The notes beneath the pieces are model-generated. The model had not been told where the DNA came from. It did no database searches and worked only from the letters and a program-made list of their open reading frames with translations. The translations under genes and the position numbers were made by a program. Shown here piece by piece: positions 52,666 to 62,051 of a stretch of DNA of 64,000 bases. Numbering within the stretch: position 1 is the stretch's first letter; every line of letters begins with the position of its first letter. This DNA comes from an uncultured Bacteroidales bacterium (lineage in GTDB: Bacteria > Bacteroidota > Bacteroidia > Bacteroidales > Muribaculaceae), in assembly GCA_902776955.1 (NCBI GenBank), contig CACYSG010000012.1, forward strand, positions 1-64,000, read 5' to 3'.

Positions 52666-53619
52666 ATGACAAAGGAGAAAGCCACACGCCTTTTCCGGCT
52701 ATGGGGTGACCGTGACAACCTGTGGATGACGGTTCCCGTGACCGTTGCGGCGCTGTTTGTCCTGCTGGTGCTGGTCAAGAGTTGCCAGGGAATCATCTAT
52801 TACCATAGCGACGAGTGCAAGATTTATCGTCTGGGCTACCCCATTGAGCAGGCCCGCACGTTCACCACGGTGTTACCCGAGCAGCAGACTCATGCGTTCA
52901 TCGCCAACGGCGAACACGACACGATCGCCTATCCGCTGTTGAGCGAGCGCTACTTCATCGCCAGGAACTTTAACCGCTACCTCGCCTATCACAAGGGCGA
53001 CACGACGGGCATCCCGCTCGACATCGTCGTCGCCATGGTCAACATCGGGCGCGACCTGGATGCGGTGCCCTGCGACACCACTAAGGGCCAACTGATGCTG
53101 GTCAACGGCCGCCACTACCTAGACGAGAATTACAAGCCCGAGAATCTGACGACGTTCAGCAGGGACTACTGCTATGAGGACCAGAAGGCACAGAGCATCG
53201 TTGTTGACGCCTTCCTGGCGATGCAACAGGCGTGCAAGGAGCAGACCGATGCCCAGCTGATGGTCAACTCGGCCTACCGCTCCTATCAAGACCAAATCGG
53301 GACTTACAGCCGCAACCCCAAAGGATATGCCGCCCGAGCAGGAAGCAGTGAGCACCAGACGGGTTTAGCCCTCGACATCACGTCGCGGCAGCATCCCATG
53401 AGGTGGCCTTTTGACAAATCGGAGGAGGGCGTGTGGATGCGGGAGAACTGCCATCTGTACGGCTTCATCCTGCGTTACCCCGAGAGGCAGTCACACATCT
53501 TCGGCTTCGCCTACGAGCCGTGGCACCTGCGCTACGTGGGCAAGGAGGCAGCCAAGCGCATCCACGACGAGGACATCACCTTTGACGAGTACTACGCCTA
53601 TTATTTAGATAAGAGATAG
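52666..53619 (+). CDS. VanY/DacY-like D-alanyl-D-alanine carboxypeptidase (M15B)
   Basis: 317 residues. One N-terminal membrane segment (VTVAALFVLLVLVKSCQG, ~25-42) is followed by a periplasmic domain. The M15B zinc site is complete: SAYRSYQDQIG (~205), SSEHQTGLALDI (~225, SxHxxGxAxD) and EPWHLRYVG (~285). It should trim the D-Ala-D-Ala end of peptidoglycan stem peptides. It is linked to msrA by an 8-bp gap. The 3' end runs into a 9-bp tandem array. Confidence 0.92.
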   Translation: MTKEKATRLFRLWGDRDNLWMTVPVTVAALFVLLVLVKSCQGIIYYHSDECKIYRLGYPIEQARTFTTVLPEQQTHAFIANGEHDTIAYPLLSERYFIARNFNRYLAYHKGDTTGIPLDIVVAMVNIGRDLDAVPCDTTKGQLMLVNGRHYLDENYKPENLTTFSRDYCYEDQKAQSIVVDAFLAMQQACKEQTDAQLMVNSAYRSYQDQIGTYSRNPKGYAARAGSSEHQTGLALDITSRQHPMRWPFDKSEEGVWMRENCHLYGFILRYPERQSHIFGFAYEPWHLRYVGKEAAKRIHDEDITFDEYYAYYLDKR

Positions 53620-53622
53620 TAC

Positions 53623-53655
53623 CTATAGTTACTATAGTTACTATAGATACTATAG
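53623..53655. repeat. 9-bp tandem array
   Basis: About 3.7 copies of CTATAGTTA (third copy CTATAGATA), between the convergent VanY and ATP-grasp genes. The last units supply the stop codon of the ATP-grasp-like gene. Confidence 0.9.
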
Positions 53656-54684
53656 CAGGAGGGCTTGATAGCGGGGGGTACTTTCTATCTTGAAGTTGCC
53701 GCGCAGGGAGTGACGGCTGCCCATGGCGGCGGTGACCATGCCCATGGTCATGCGCAGGTTGACCTCGACACAGGGATTCAAGGCGATTCTGCCGTTTTTG
53801 TCCCAATAGAGCATCATGTCGATGCCCACGGGGCCGTCGTAGTGCGGGGCAATCAAGTCACCGATAACCATTAACACTTGACCTATCACCGGGTCAAGGT
53901 CGGGATACAGGTCCAGTAGGAACTCGTGCAGTTCTTCCATCGGGGCTACCCTACCCGTCCCGAACTGGCTGTGGAAGTCGCTGTCAAAGACCGAATAACC
54001 CATAAACATCGTACTTCCGTCACGGCACGCGCACTCGATGGCGAAATCCTGGATTCTGTCCAGCCCCACCTCGCACAATAATGAGCCTTGACGATGCAAG
54101 GCGCCCTCAATCCAGCGGGGCACATGGTTGTCGCCCGTCGGGTCGATGACGCGGTAGATGCCCTTGCCGCTGCCCGACCACGGCATCTTGAGGTAGCAAC
54201 CGGGATGGGACACAGCAAACGCCATCACATCATCATAGTTATCCAGTTCCACGGGACAGGGCGAAAACGCCTCTCCCAACGCCTGATGCATGGCAATGCT
54301 CGTGCGGCGGTGCGACAAGCGACGTACCCAGTCCAACTGTTCATCGGTAGGCAGATAGTCGGGAGAAACGCCCGTTTGCAGTAACTGGTGCCTCAGCGTG
54401 GCGTCCCAGCCCCAGGGGTGAATGCGGCAATCGCCGAGATCGGCGATTCGGCTGATGGGGACGGGCGTTATATCGAGGTGATGGTCTTGGAGCCAGCGGC
54501 GGTCCTCATCGATCGGGGCTTCGTCGGGGACAGCAATATAGGAGCCTGCCGGCGCCACCCAGGCGGGCAGCAACCGCAGGTCATGACGAAACTGGCGTGC
54601 AAAAGGCGGTGCGGTGTAGTTGTGAGCCCCATGCGCCAGCGCCAGGTCATGCTCGGGATTGAAAAGATAGACCGATACCATCAT
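53650..54684 (-). CDS. ATP-grasp-like protein of unknown substrate
   Basis: 344 residues, no signal peptide. ATP-grasp features are visible: KMPWSGSGKGIYRV (~170, nucleotide loop), a VGIDMMLYW strand (~297) and NPCVEVNLRMTMG (~315), placed like the metal-binding Glu/Asn of the fold. It would join a carboxylate to an amine or thiol using ATP; the partners are not evident. Near the N-terminus, YLFNPEHDLALAHG is a strongly conserved-looking segment. Starts at 54684 and 54681 are both possible. The stop codon lies inside a 9-bp tandem array. Confidence 0.75.
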   Translation of the reverse strand: MMVSVYLFNPEHDLALAHGAHNYTAPPFARQFRHDLRLLPAWVAPAGSYIAVPDEAPIDEDRRWLQDHHLDITPVPISRIADLGDCRIHPWGWDATLRHQLLQTGVSPDYLPTDEQLDWVRRLSHRRTSIAMHQALGEAFSPCPVELDNYDDVMAFAVSHPGCYLKMPWSGSGKGIYRVIDPTGDNHVPRWIEGALHRQGSLLCEVGLDRIQDFAIECACRDGSTMFMGYSVFDSDFHSQFGTGRVAPMEELHEFLLDLYPDLDPVIGQVLMVIGDLIAPHYDGPVGIDMMLYWDKNGRIALNPCVEVNLRMTMGMVTAAMGSRHSLRGNFKIESTPRYQALLL

Positions 54685-54712
54685 TCTAACGCGTTTTTGC
54701 TTTAATTCATGG

Positions 54713-54720
54713 CAAAAGTA
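54713..54720 (-). promoter_or_regulatory. Promoter -7 box for ATP-grasp-like gene
   Basis: TACTTTTG on the minus strand, 28 bp upstream of the start. Confidence 0.55.
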
Positions 54721-54792
54721 GTATAAACTGTAAAAAGATTAGACACAGTTCTGTACAATTATTAGACAATCGCAGTTTTTGAAGCCAAAAAA

Positions 54793-54825
54793 TTTGTGCC
54801 CATGGCAACTCAATCAGTAATTTTG
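54793..54825 (+). promoter_or_regulatory. Promoter for S41 protease 3
   Basis: TTTG (54793-54796), a 21-nt spacer and TAATTTTG (54818-54825); the ATG is 36 bp downstream. Confidence 0.7.
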
Positions 54826-54861
54826 CTACCAACAAAAAACAACCACTAAAACGATAAAATT

Positions 54862-56502
54862 ATGAAAACTGTTACATTCTTTACTCGAGCAACCTGGCTC
54901 AGCGTGCTCATCACCGTACTGGCCTTCAACAGCGCCAACGCACAAATTCCCACCGATTCCATCGTCGCCGACTTCAACGAGTTTGTCAGGCTGATGGAAG
55001 AGACCCATCCCGACCCCTACACCAACTACGGCGGTCGAGTATTTTTCCGTAAAGCTGCGATGGAAACCCGCAAAGGCCTCATCGATGACAAGGTGACCGA
55101 CGCCAATGAACTGGCCAAGCGCATCAATGCCTTTCTGGTCCCGTTGCATGACGGCCACACCTGGATGCAGACCGCTGACAACAGCAACATGATGACCAAG
55201 AAGGCCGCTCCAATACGTTTCAAGGCCATCAACGACGGAGTCATTGTCGAAGCCATCATGTCGGAATACAAAGAACTCATCGGCAGCAAACTTATTTCCA
55301 TCGAGAATATTTCAGTCAAGGATATTTGTGATGGTTTGGCGCAGCATTACCCGTCAGAAAACGAAATCGGACGAGTCTCCAACATCTGCCAGGACCGTGG
55401 TTTCATGGTTGACCTGGGTAAAGTCATACCCAATATGCCCAATGACTCCATGACCTATCAGCTTCAGACGCCCGAAGGCAAGCAGATCAATTTAACCTTG
55501 CCGCTCGTTGGCCTGATGCAGATCAAGGAAATGTCGTTCAGCAGACCTGAACACTCCAACTTATTCCCAGAAAAGAACCTCGCCTATTCATTTGTGGATG
55601 AAAAGAAGGACATCATGTACTTCCGCTCGCAATCAATCATGGACCATGATGCACTCAAGTATATGTACGATAACGGCTGGGATTATAAGTGGAAGCTGCA
55701 GAATATGTACCGTCATATGGTCGGTGGCGATATGCCTGCCAACCCCGTTGAAGCCATTGAACAGATTCCGTCGTTCAGCGGAGAATTTGAAAAGATGTTG
55801 CAGGAAATGAAGAAAAACAAGAGCAAGAACCTGATTATCGACCTGCGTGGCAACGACGGCGGTTTCACCCCCATAACGCTTGCAACCCTCTACCAGATGT
55901 GGGGAGATCAGTTCCTGAAGGACCAGAGTAACTGGGGAACCATCGATGCCCGGTTGATTTCGCCGCTGTTATTGAAGAAATACAATGCAACGCTCGAGGA
56001 TTTCAATGCTGAAAGCAACACCGACTACCAGCTTGGTGACTATGCATTTGAAGATGACGAGACAGCACCAGGCGAAATCACCGAGGAGGTGCGCAATCGT
56101 TTTATTTCCAACTGCATGAGCAGCGTGAAGGACAAACTCACGGCACAGAAAGGGAAACCCGTTTACACACCTGAACACATCTACGTGTTGACCGACCCTG
56201 GCACATTCAGCGCCGCTTTCCATTACACTTTCTTCCTTTCCAAGATGGGTGCTAAAGTAGTGGGTGTTACGTGCAGTCAGGCTCCCAACACTTACATGGA
56301 AGTGACGCAGTTCACTTTACCCCGCACCAAACTAAACGGTTCCTTCTCAAACTCTTTGCAACTTTTCCTCCCCATCGACGACCCGCGCGCCAAGGATTTC
56401 TATCCCGACCTGATGCCGACCTACGAGGACTTCAAGCGCTACAACTTTGACGACAACGCCATCCCGATGTACCTGCTGGACATCATCAACGGCCAGAAGT
56501 AA
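54862..56502 (+). CDS. Exported S41 family protease 3
   Basis: 546 residues. Signal peptide ending SANAQ (~28). No clear PDZ; a helical N-terminal part with FVRLMEETHPDPY and LHDGHTWMQ. The S41 core has LIIDLRGNDGGFTPITLATL (~325) and the nucleophile Ser in TDPGTFSAAFHYTFFLS (~447); the expected Lys is not in a GKG motif, and its equivalent must be placed by alignment. It belongs to the tail-specific protease-like family seen in secreted Bacteroidetes proteins. It differs strongly from the pair at 38673 and 40435. Confidence 0.85.
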   Translation: MKTVTFFTRATWLSVLITVLAFNSANAQIPTDSIVADFNEFVRLMEETHPDPYTNYGGRVFFRKAAMETRKGLIDDKVTDANELAKRINAFLVPLHDGHTWMQTADNSNMMTKKAAPIRFKAINDGVIVEAIMSEYKELIGSKLISIENISVKDICDGLAQHYPSENEIGRVSNICQDRGFMVDLGKVIPNMPNDSMTYQLQTPEGKQINLTLPLVGLMQIKEMSFSRPEHSNLFPEKNLAYSFVDEKKDIMYFRSQSIMDHDALKYMYDNGWDYKWKLQNMYRHMVGGDMPANPVEAIEQIPSFSGEFEKMLQEMKKNKSKNLIIDLRGNDGGFTPITLATLYQMWGDQFLKDQSNWGTIDARLISPLLLKKYNATLEDFNAESNTDYQLGDYAFEDDETAPGEITEEVRNRFISNCMSSVKDKLTAQKGKPVYTPEHIYVLTDPGTFSAAFHYTFFLSKMGAKVVGVTCSQAPNTYMEVTQFTLPRTKLNGSFSNSLQLFLPIDDPRAKDFYPDLMPTYEDFKRYNFDDNAIPMYLLDIINGQK

Positions 56503-56523
56503 ACCTCAACAACCGGGTACAAA

Positions 56524-56593
56524 AACAACTGAATCATCTGAAAAGTCTGAGCCTCACGGCAAAAACTCAGATTCTTCAGATGATTCAGTTGTT
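56524..56593. terminator. Long inverted repeat, likely bidirectional terminator
   Basis: A 19-bp perfect arm pair (56524-56542 with 56575-56593; starts AACAACTGAATC) continues inward as GTCTGAG/CTCAGAT with a mismatch. It lies between the convergent S41 and GH2 genes. The arms follow a 9-nt spacing of CTGA units. Confidence 0.75.
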
Positions 56594-56602
56594 CTGTATT
56601 AT

Positions 56603-59011
56603 TTACTTGACGGTGATGTTGACGCTGGATTTCAGGCCCGTGGCGGGGTCCTTGACGGTGAGGGTCATCACGCCGGGGGTTTTACCGGCTTGGCAGACGA
56701 CTACCAGCTGGCCGTGGAAGAGGCTCATGCGGGGCTGGGTGAAGGGCTCCAGCGAGGTAGCATCGCCGTTGCAGGCGGCCTTGTAGGTACCCGCGCCAGT
56801 GACGCTGAATTCAAGCCTGTTGGCGGCGTCGGGGCACAGGGTGCCGTTCTTGTCGACGAGGCTCACGGTGATATAGGCCAGGTCGTTGCCGTCGGCGGCG
56901 ATGGTCTTGCGCTCGGGCTCGAGCAGCAGGCGCTTGGGTTTGCCGGCGGTGCGGACAATCTTCTGCCCTGCCTTGTTGCCGTTCTCGTCATAGACGACCA
57001 CCTTGAGTTCGCCGGGCTGATAAACGACGTCGCGCCAGCGCAGGCGGTAACGGTCCAGGCGAGTGGTATCATTCTTGGTGATGCGGCCCTGGCTCTTGCC
57101 GTTGACAAAGAGCTCGGCGCTGGGATAGTCGGTATAGCAATAGACGGGGGTCACCTTGCCCTTGCGGTCGGGCCACGTCCAGTGCGGCAGCAGGTGGATG
57201 GTGTGCTCCTGCTTGTTCCAGTGGCTGCGGTACAGGTAGTAGCGGTCCTTGGGCAGTCCAGCGAGGTCGCAGATGCCGAAGTAGCTGCTGCGCGAGGGCC
57301 AGTATTCGTCATAGGGGGTCGGTTCGCCCAGGTAGTCGTAACCTGTCCACACGAACTCGCCCACCGTCCAGTCGAAGTCGTCCTGCATCTTCCAGTCATC
57401 GTCGGGCACGTTGCTCCACCAGCAATACTCCACGTCATAGCCCGAGCACTGGCCATCGGGCCAGGCCTTGTTGGTGGCCACGGTGTCGGGGAAATAGTAG
57501 TGGCCGCGGGTGCTGACGGTCGATGCCGTCTCGCTGCCCAGGATGAAGCCCTGGGGTAGGCGCTCAATCATCTCCTCATACTTGTGCAAGCGGTAATTAT
57601 AGCCGGGCACGTCGGCCACCTGGGCAAAGCCACAGTAGATGGCGCCGTCGGCCTGGTCCATGCCGCAGGTCACCATGCGCGAGGGGTCATACTGGTGGCA
57701 CAGGGCGATGAGGTCCTTGTAGCGCTTCACGCCCTCGGGTTTCCACTGCTCGGGAATCTCGTTACCCACGCTCCACAGGATGATGCTGGGATGGTTGCGG
57801 TGGTTGAGCACGAGGTTGCGGATGTCCTGCTGCCACCACTCGTCCCAATAGCTGCCGTAGCCGTTGCGCACCTTGGGCTCCTTCCAACCGTCGAAACTCT
57901 CGGCCATGACCATCATACCCAGGCTGTCGCAGATTTCCATCTGCATCGTCGAGGGCATGTTGTGGCTGGTGCGGATGGCATCGGCACCCATGGCCTTCAT
58001 CATCTCGATCTGGCGGATGAGCGCCGTCTTGTTGATGGCAGCGCCCAGCGGGCCGAGGTCATGGTGCAGACACACGCCCTTGATGCTGCGACGAATGCCG
58101 TTGAGCTGGAAACCACCCTCCTTGCTGAAGGAGACGGTGCGGATGCCGAACTTGGTGCTCTGGCGATCCACCTCAATGCCCTTGTGACGCAATGTGGCGG
58201 TGACAGTATAGAGATAAGGACTCTCGGGAGACCACAACGAGGGTGCATACACCTCCATCCTTGTAGCAAAACGGCCTATGCCGTCGGGGCGGGTTTTGGC
58301 ACCACCTACCTTTACTCCACGAGCATCGCTAAGCGTTATCTCAAGTTCAAAGTCATTGTCAAGAACAGTGGCGCCATCCAATTGGTGCTCCACTTGAAGG
58401 TTGGCCTTTTCCCCCTCGATAGTGAGCGTACGGACGTACAAGCCCCACGGTTCCAGGGCATTCTGCTCGCGCGTCATCACCAGTTTGACAGGGCGGTAGA
58501 TGCCGCCGCCGGGATACCAGCGGTTGCTCTCCTCCTTGTTCTCGAGGCGCACTTCCAGCGTGTTGGAAGAGCCATCGGTATTCATGTAGGGGGTCACATC
58601 GACGATGAAGGCATTGTAACCATAGGCCCAATGCCCTGCAAGTTTGCCATTGACATAGACATAGGGGTCGGCCATAGCGCCGTCAAATATGAGTTTCGCA
58701 TTGCCGTAGCCTTGAGGCACGGTAAACGTGGTCTTGTAGTAACCCTTGCCAATCCAGGGCAGCGCGCCCGAGCGGCCTGATTTCTCGGTGGCGACATTCT
58801 CGCCGTTCTCCTTGATGGCAACCACCTGCAGGTCCCATTTCTTGTCAAACGGGCCGCTGATGGCCCAATCGTGAGGCACAGTGACCTCTTGCCACTGCTT
58901 GTTGTCGCGCGAGAATTGCCAGCCCTCGCTCAATGTCACCTCGCGGTGACTCTGTGCTGTCGCTGTCATGGCAAGCAATGCCGCTGCCAAGAGGATAAAC
59001 GCTTTTTTCAT
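56603..59011 (-). CDS. Glycoside hydrolase family 2 protein (beta-galactosidase-like)
   Basis: 802 residues from the signal-peptide ATG (MKKAFILLAAALLAMTATAQ); the frame opens 24 codons earlier inside a tandem repeat. Domains: sugar-binding jelly roll (~30-190), Ig-like domain, TIM barrel (~300-600), then two beta domains including a DUF4982-like part. The acid/base Glu lies in ILWSVGNEIPEQW and the nucleophile Glu in ILGSETASTVSTRG. RTSHNMPSTMQ and FDGWKEP support a GH2 assignment. It probably cleaves beta-galactosides, glucuronides or mannosides of dietary or host glycans in the periplasm. It is not in a SusCD locus here. Confidence 0.93.
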   Translation of the reverse strand: MKKAFILLAAALLAMTATAQSHREVTLSEGWQFSRDNKQWQEVTVPHDWAISGPFDKKWDLQVVAIKENGENVATEKSGRSGALPWIGKGYYKTTFTVPQGYGNAKLIFDGAMADPYVYVNGKLAGHWAYGYNAFIVDVTPYMNTDGSSNTLEVRLENKEESNRWYPGGGIYRPVKLVMTREQNALEPWGLYVRTLTIEGEKANLQVEHQLDGATVLDNDFELEITLSDARGVKVGGAKTRPDGIGRFATRMEVYAPSLWSPESPYLYTVTATLRHKGIEVDRQSTKFGIRTVSFSKEGGFQLNGIRRSIKGVCLHHDLGPLGAAINKTALIRQIEMMKAMGADAIRTSHNMPSTMQMEICDSLGMMVMAESFDGWKEPKVRNGYGSYWDEWWQQDIRNLVLNHRNHPSIILWSVGNEIPEQWKPEGVKRYKDLIALCHQYDPSRMVTCGMDQADGAIYCGFAQVADVPGYNYRLHKYEEMIERLPQGFILGSETASTVSTRGHYYFPDTVATNKAWPDGQCSGYDVEYCWWSNVPDDDWKMQDDFDWTVGEFVWTGYDYLGEPTPYDEYWPSRSSYFGICDLAGLPKDRYYLYRSHWNKQEHTIHLLPHWTWPDRKGKVTPVYCYTDYPSAELFVNGKSQGRITKNDTTRLDRYRLRWRDVVYQPGELKVVVYDENGNKAGQKIVRTAGKPKRLLLEPERKTIAADGNDLAYITVSLVDKNGTLCPDAANRLEFSVTGAGTYKAACNGDATSLEPFTQPRMSLFHGQLVVVCQAGKTPGVMTLTVKDPATGLKSSVNITVK

Positions 59012-59030
59012 AACTGCAGTAAAATTCTTT

Positions 59031-59084
59031 ATAGTGACTATAGTAGCTATAGTGGCTATAGTAGCTATAGTGGCTATAGTCATT
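59031..59084. repeat. 9-bp tandem array upstream of GH2 gene
   Basis: Six 9-bp units: ATAGTGACT, ATAGTAGCT, ATAGTGGCT, ATAGTAGCT, ATAGTGGCT, ATAGTCATT. Its frame reads as Thr-Ile-Ala repeats, which created a false N-terminal extension of the GH2 gene. Confidence 0.92.
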
Positions 59085-59090
59085 GGTTGG

Positions 59091-59699
59091 TTATTGGTTG
59101 GTTTTCAGTTGCTTGTTGATGGTGTCGATGTAACCGAGCACCTCGTCACGGCCACGGGCGTCCTCGCTCGAGGTCATGAACACGGGCGGAAGCTCCTCCC
59201 AGGTCTTGAGCAGCTCCTTCTTGTAGTCCTCGACGGCGGCAGGCCCGGCGACCTTGCCGAGCTTGTCCATCTTGGTGAACACGATGGAGAAGGGCACGCC
59301 GTTCTCGCCCAGCCACTGCATGAACTCGAGGTCAATCTTCTGCGGCTTGATGCGGCTGTCGACGAGGACAAACAGGTTGGTCATCTGCTCACGGCCCAGG
59401 ACATAGCCCTGAATCATGCGCCAGAGTTTATCGCGGTCTTCCTTGCTGCGCTTGGCATAGCCATAGCCGGGCAGGTCGACGATATACCACTCGCCGTTGA
59501 TGAGGAAATGGTTGATAAGCATCGTTTTGCCCGGGGTGGCGCTGGTTTTGGCCAGGGCCTTGCGTCCCGTAAGCATGTTGATGAGCGACGACTTGCCCAC
59601 ATTGCTGCGCCCGATAAAGGCATACTCGGGCAACTTAGAATCGGGGCACTTGCGGTAGTCGCTGTTGCTGATGGTGAATTCTGCTGACTTGATGATCAT
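59091..59699 (-). CDS. engB: Ribosome biogenesis GTPase EngB (YihA/YsxC)
   Basis: 202 residues. G1 loop [12 protein letters not shown] (~31-42), G3 [10 protein letters not shown]4 FTKMDKLG and G5 MTSSEDARG are present. EngB acts in 50S assembly and is usually essential. The frame opens at 59759, but the start at 59699 ([14 protein letters not shown]) matches the family N-terminus; the longer form would read through a 9-nt periodic repeat. It lies 79 bp downstream-side of the GH2 gene's start on the same strand. Confidence 0.95.
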   Translation of the reverse strand: MIIKSAEFTISNSDYRKCPDSKLPEYAFIGRSNVGKSSLINMLTGRKALAKTSATPGKTMLINHFLINGEWYIVDLPGYGYAKRSKEDRDKLWRMIQGYVLGREQMTNLFVLVDSRIKPQKIDLEFMQWLGENGVPFSIVFTKMDKLGKVAGPAAVEDYKKELLKTWEELPPVFMTSSEDARGRDEVLGYIDTINKQLKTNQ

Positions 59700-59720
59700 A
59701 ATATTATCAGTTTTTGTTCC

Positions 59721-59751
59721 AGATGCTCTAGAAAATCTAGATGATCTAGAG
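59721..59751. repeat. Degenerate 9-nt-period array
   Basis: Units AGATGCTCT, AGAAAATCT, AGATGATCT and AGAG, rich in TCTAGA-like palindromes, between engB and the TIGR04076 gene. Confidence 0.75.
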
Positions 59752-60072
59752 GGTTTCAAGATAGAACGAGACGGGCCTGAAGCCGTCGTTGCAGGAAATC
59801 ATGGCCGAGTGGGGATTCTGCATCCAGCCGTCGTAGAAGTTGCCCTCGCCACGGGCCAGGGCCTCGACAAAGGTCCGCATCGACTCCCACGCGCTCTCGC
59901 ACAAGCCCTCGGGGCGCTTGCCGTCGATCGAGATAAATGACTGCCCCACACTGATGTCGCACGCGTGCTCGATGGGGTTCTCATACCGCTCCATCAGGTC
60001 GCGATAGACGGTTTGCCGCATCGCCGTGATGCGCACTGGCTTTAAGCCGCTACTGCCTTGATTATCGTTCAT
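59746..60072 (-). CDS. TIGR04076 family protein
   Basis: 108 residues, cytosolic. The family's closing motif [20 protein letters not shown] (the Cys-Asn-Asp-Gly run) and the N-terminal [19 protein letters not shown] identify it. The function is unknown. The start at 60072 is set by a full promoter whose -7 box ends 6 nt before it; the frame opens earlier at 60108, inside the promoter. Its 3' end overlaps a degenerate 9-nt-period array. Confidence 0.85.
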   Translation of the reverse strand: MNDNQGSSGLKPVRITAMRQTVYRDLMERYENPIEHACDISVGQSFISIDGKRPEGLCESAWESMRTFVEALARGEGNFYDGWMQNPHSAMISCNDGFRPVSFYLETL

Positions 60073-60077
60073 GTGTG

Positions 60078-60109
60078 CAAAGTTACAACAAATCCCCCGA
60101 AATCGCAAA
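60078..60109 (-). promoter_or_regulatory. Promoter of a near-leaderless gene
   Basis: Minus strand: TTTG (60106-60109), a 20-nt spacer and TAACTTTG (60078-60085). This is a full consensus match ending 6 nt before the ATG at 60072. Confidence 0.75.
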
Positions 60110-60193
60110 AAATGCGAAGTCGGGGGGGAAATTGATGCCGTAAAGAAAATGAGTTATCTTCAATTCGCCGGAAAACTCTCTCAGGCGATGAAA

Positions 60194-62002
60194 TCAATGC
60201 GTCAGGATATAGTCGATCAAGGCGTTAACGTGGGTCACATTGAAATCACCGACTTCCCTGATAATTAAGTCAAAAAGATCGTCTAAGTCAGCAATGCTCA
60301 CCTCGCCATCGCCATTCATGTCATATCGGAAAACATACTCATGCTCACGTTGCATGAACTTGTAATCCTTGTAAGCACCCGGGAAGCCAAAGCGAACCAC
60401 GGCCTCGCGATAATGCACACCATGGGGCAGGGGCTTGGCAACGACAGCGGCATTAACGTGATAGTTAAACTCGCCGTCCTCTCCGCCATCGGTAAGTTCG
60501 ATGCTCAGCCAGTCAGGGACGTTACCACCGTTGCAGGTGAGGGTCCATCCATCGTCGGCGCTCTCAACCCAAGAGAAGAACTCGATGCCGCTGGTGATAA
60601 ACGGTTCCACATCCCCATCATCCTGGAAGACCTGTCCCATCACGCCACCCTGTTCGGGGAAGGTGTACTCGCCACGCTCCTGGTTATAGTAAAAGGTCAA
60701 GAACGGGTTATCGATGTCCAGGAAAATGGATAAACCGGTCTTCATCTCACCATTGACGAAGAAATTGTTCAGACCAACCCATTCATACTTACCGCTGAAG
60801 GTGTCGTCCTCGTTGTACAGACCATGCTTGAGGTAAGCCAGTTCACCGAAACCTTCGTCTTCATGAAAATTGGTGAAAATCATGGCGGTGAAGTTCTTCA
60901 GGTTCTCCATACCGGGACCATTGTAGCCATCGATAGCGACAAGTATGTCACTGTCAATAACGGGGTTGCACTCTATCTCCAGGCCATCTTCCTCGCCATA
61001 GATGGTGAAGATGATTAAATCATCGGTCTCGGGAGTCAGTGTAGCACGGCCGTAGGCAATGAGTTCACCGGGCTCTTCGGGCAGGACAGCCACGCCATCC
61101 TCTTTATAGGGGGGGATACCATCGGCTAGCTTGTAAATCTTGCAGGTCAGGTCAACCGTGCCGAGCACCTCGATTTGGGCAGCGTCGAGAACGACACGCT
61201 TGAGCACATAGGGATGGGTAGGTTTCTCAAAGGCCTGGGCAATGCCGTCGATGCACATATTGCGGACAACGCCGGTCTGGGCGTTGGTTACAGAGCCGCC
61301 GTTCTTGCCGAACCAGTAACCGCTCTGGTTGGTACCATAGGGGTCCATACCGCCATAGTAGGTCATTGGAGTAGCGCCAAAGTCATCATATTTCCAGCCT
61401 AAAGTCTTGGACGATACCAGAATTGCGCCGCCCTCGTCGATGTCGCTGAACATAGCGGCAGCACTGGGGGCAGACATGATGCTTGCCGAATACGAATCGC
61501 CTGCACCCAGAATGTATTCATACCACTTGTCACCGTCTATTACATTCAGTATGGGAAACGAGTAAAGCCCGTAGCCATAGGTATAGTCCACCACCTTACC
61601 CACGAGAGTCTCCCATGAGTCTTGACCGTCGAAGTCCCACTCATAAATGGTACTGGGAGTCTCAGCATCATAGATAGCCGCGAACGTGTAGGGCGCATAT
61701 GGTTTGCTGGCATAGTAGGGAGCGAAAGCGATACCGCCGAATGAACCGTCAGGGTCCATAAACAGAGAACCGGGATACATGCCGGCGGGACGGTTGTAAT
61801 AAGCCTCGGGAGTGTAGGTCAAGCTGAGAGCCTTTGCCACGGGAGCGCCGGGCGTGCGCATCTGCGCGGTTTCCTGCTTGGGAGCGGGCATCTCACGGGT
61901 TTCGGGACGCGCGACATTGGGCGAAGCCGAAACCTTGAGCTGAGCACTGGCCGAAGGTGCCATGAGTGCAGCAGCCACTAAAAATAATAATACTTTTTCC
62001 AT
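60194..62002 (-). CDS. Secreted dockerin-tailed protein, tandem copy 1
   Basis: 602 residues. Signal peptide ending APSASAQ (~21), a Pro/Ala-rich linker (~30-60) and a large beta-rich region (~70-540) of unknown family. At the end is a shortened type I dockerin-like repeat (YDMNGDGEVSIADLDDLFDL, then NALIDYILTH). It is highly similar to the next upstream gene, including FWFGKNGG/YWFGKNGG, IAQAFEKPTHPYVLKRVVLD and DNPFLTFYYN. The middle resembles the carbohydrate-binding or adhesive proteins of gut Bacteroidales; no enzyme motif was seen. Confidence 0.75.
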   Translation of the reverse strand: MEKVLLFLVAAALMAPSASAQLKVSASPNVARPETREMPAPKQETAQMRTPGAPVAKALSLTYTPEAYYNRPAGMYPGSLFMDPDGSFGGIAFAPYYASKPYAPYTFAAIYDAETPSTIYEWDFDGQDSWETLVGKVVDYTYGYGLYSFPILNVIDGDKWYEYILGAGDSYSASIMSAPSAAAMFSDIDEGGAILVSSKTLGWKYDDFGATPMTYYGGMDPYGTNQSGYWFGKNGGSVTNAQTGVVRNMCIDGIAQAFEKPTHPYVLKRVVLDAAQIEVLGTVDLTCKIYKLADGIPPYKEDGVAVLPEEPGELIAYGRATLTPETDDLIIFTIYGEEDGLEIECNPVIDSDILVAIDGYNGPGMENLKNFTAMIFTNFHEDEGFGELAYLKHGLYNEDDTFSGKYEWVGLNNFFVNGEMKTGLSIFLDIDNPFLTFYYNQERGEYTFPEQGGVMGQVFQDDGDVEPFITSGIEFFSWVESADDGWTLTCNGGNVPDWLSIELTDGGEDGEFNYHVNAAVVAKPLPHGVHYREAVVRFGFPGAYKDYKFMQREHEYVFRYDMNGDGEVSIADLDDLFDLIIREVGDFNVTHVNALIDYILTH

Positions 62003-62043
62003 AACAATACTTCTTAAAATACAATCATTAATACTTTAATCTG

Positions 62044-62051
62044 CAAATATA
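62044..62051 (-). promoter_or_regulatory. Promoter -7 box for dockerin-tailed copy 1
   Basis: TATATTTG on the minus strand, 41 bp before the ATG, with a TTG 20 nt further upstream. Confidence 0.65.

Noticed and set aside
56447-57559. A + strand open frame of 371 codons opposite the GH2 gene
   Set aside because: It crosses the terminator hairpin and the GH2 catalytic region in antisense; no support.
59031-59084. Possible CRISPR array
   Set aside because: Units are 9 bp with no spacers; a tandem repeat, not CRISPR.
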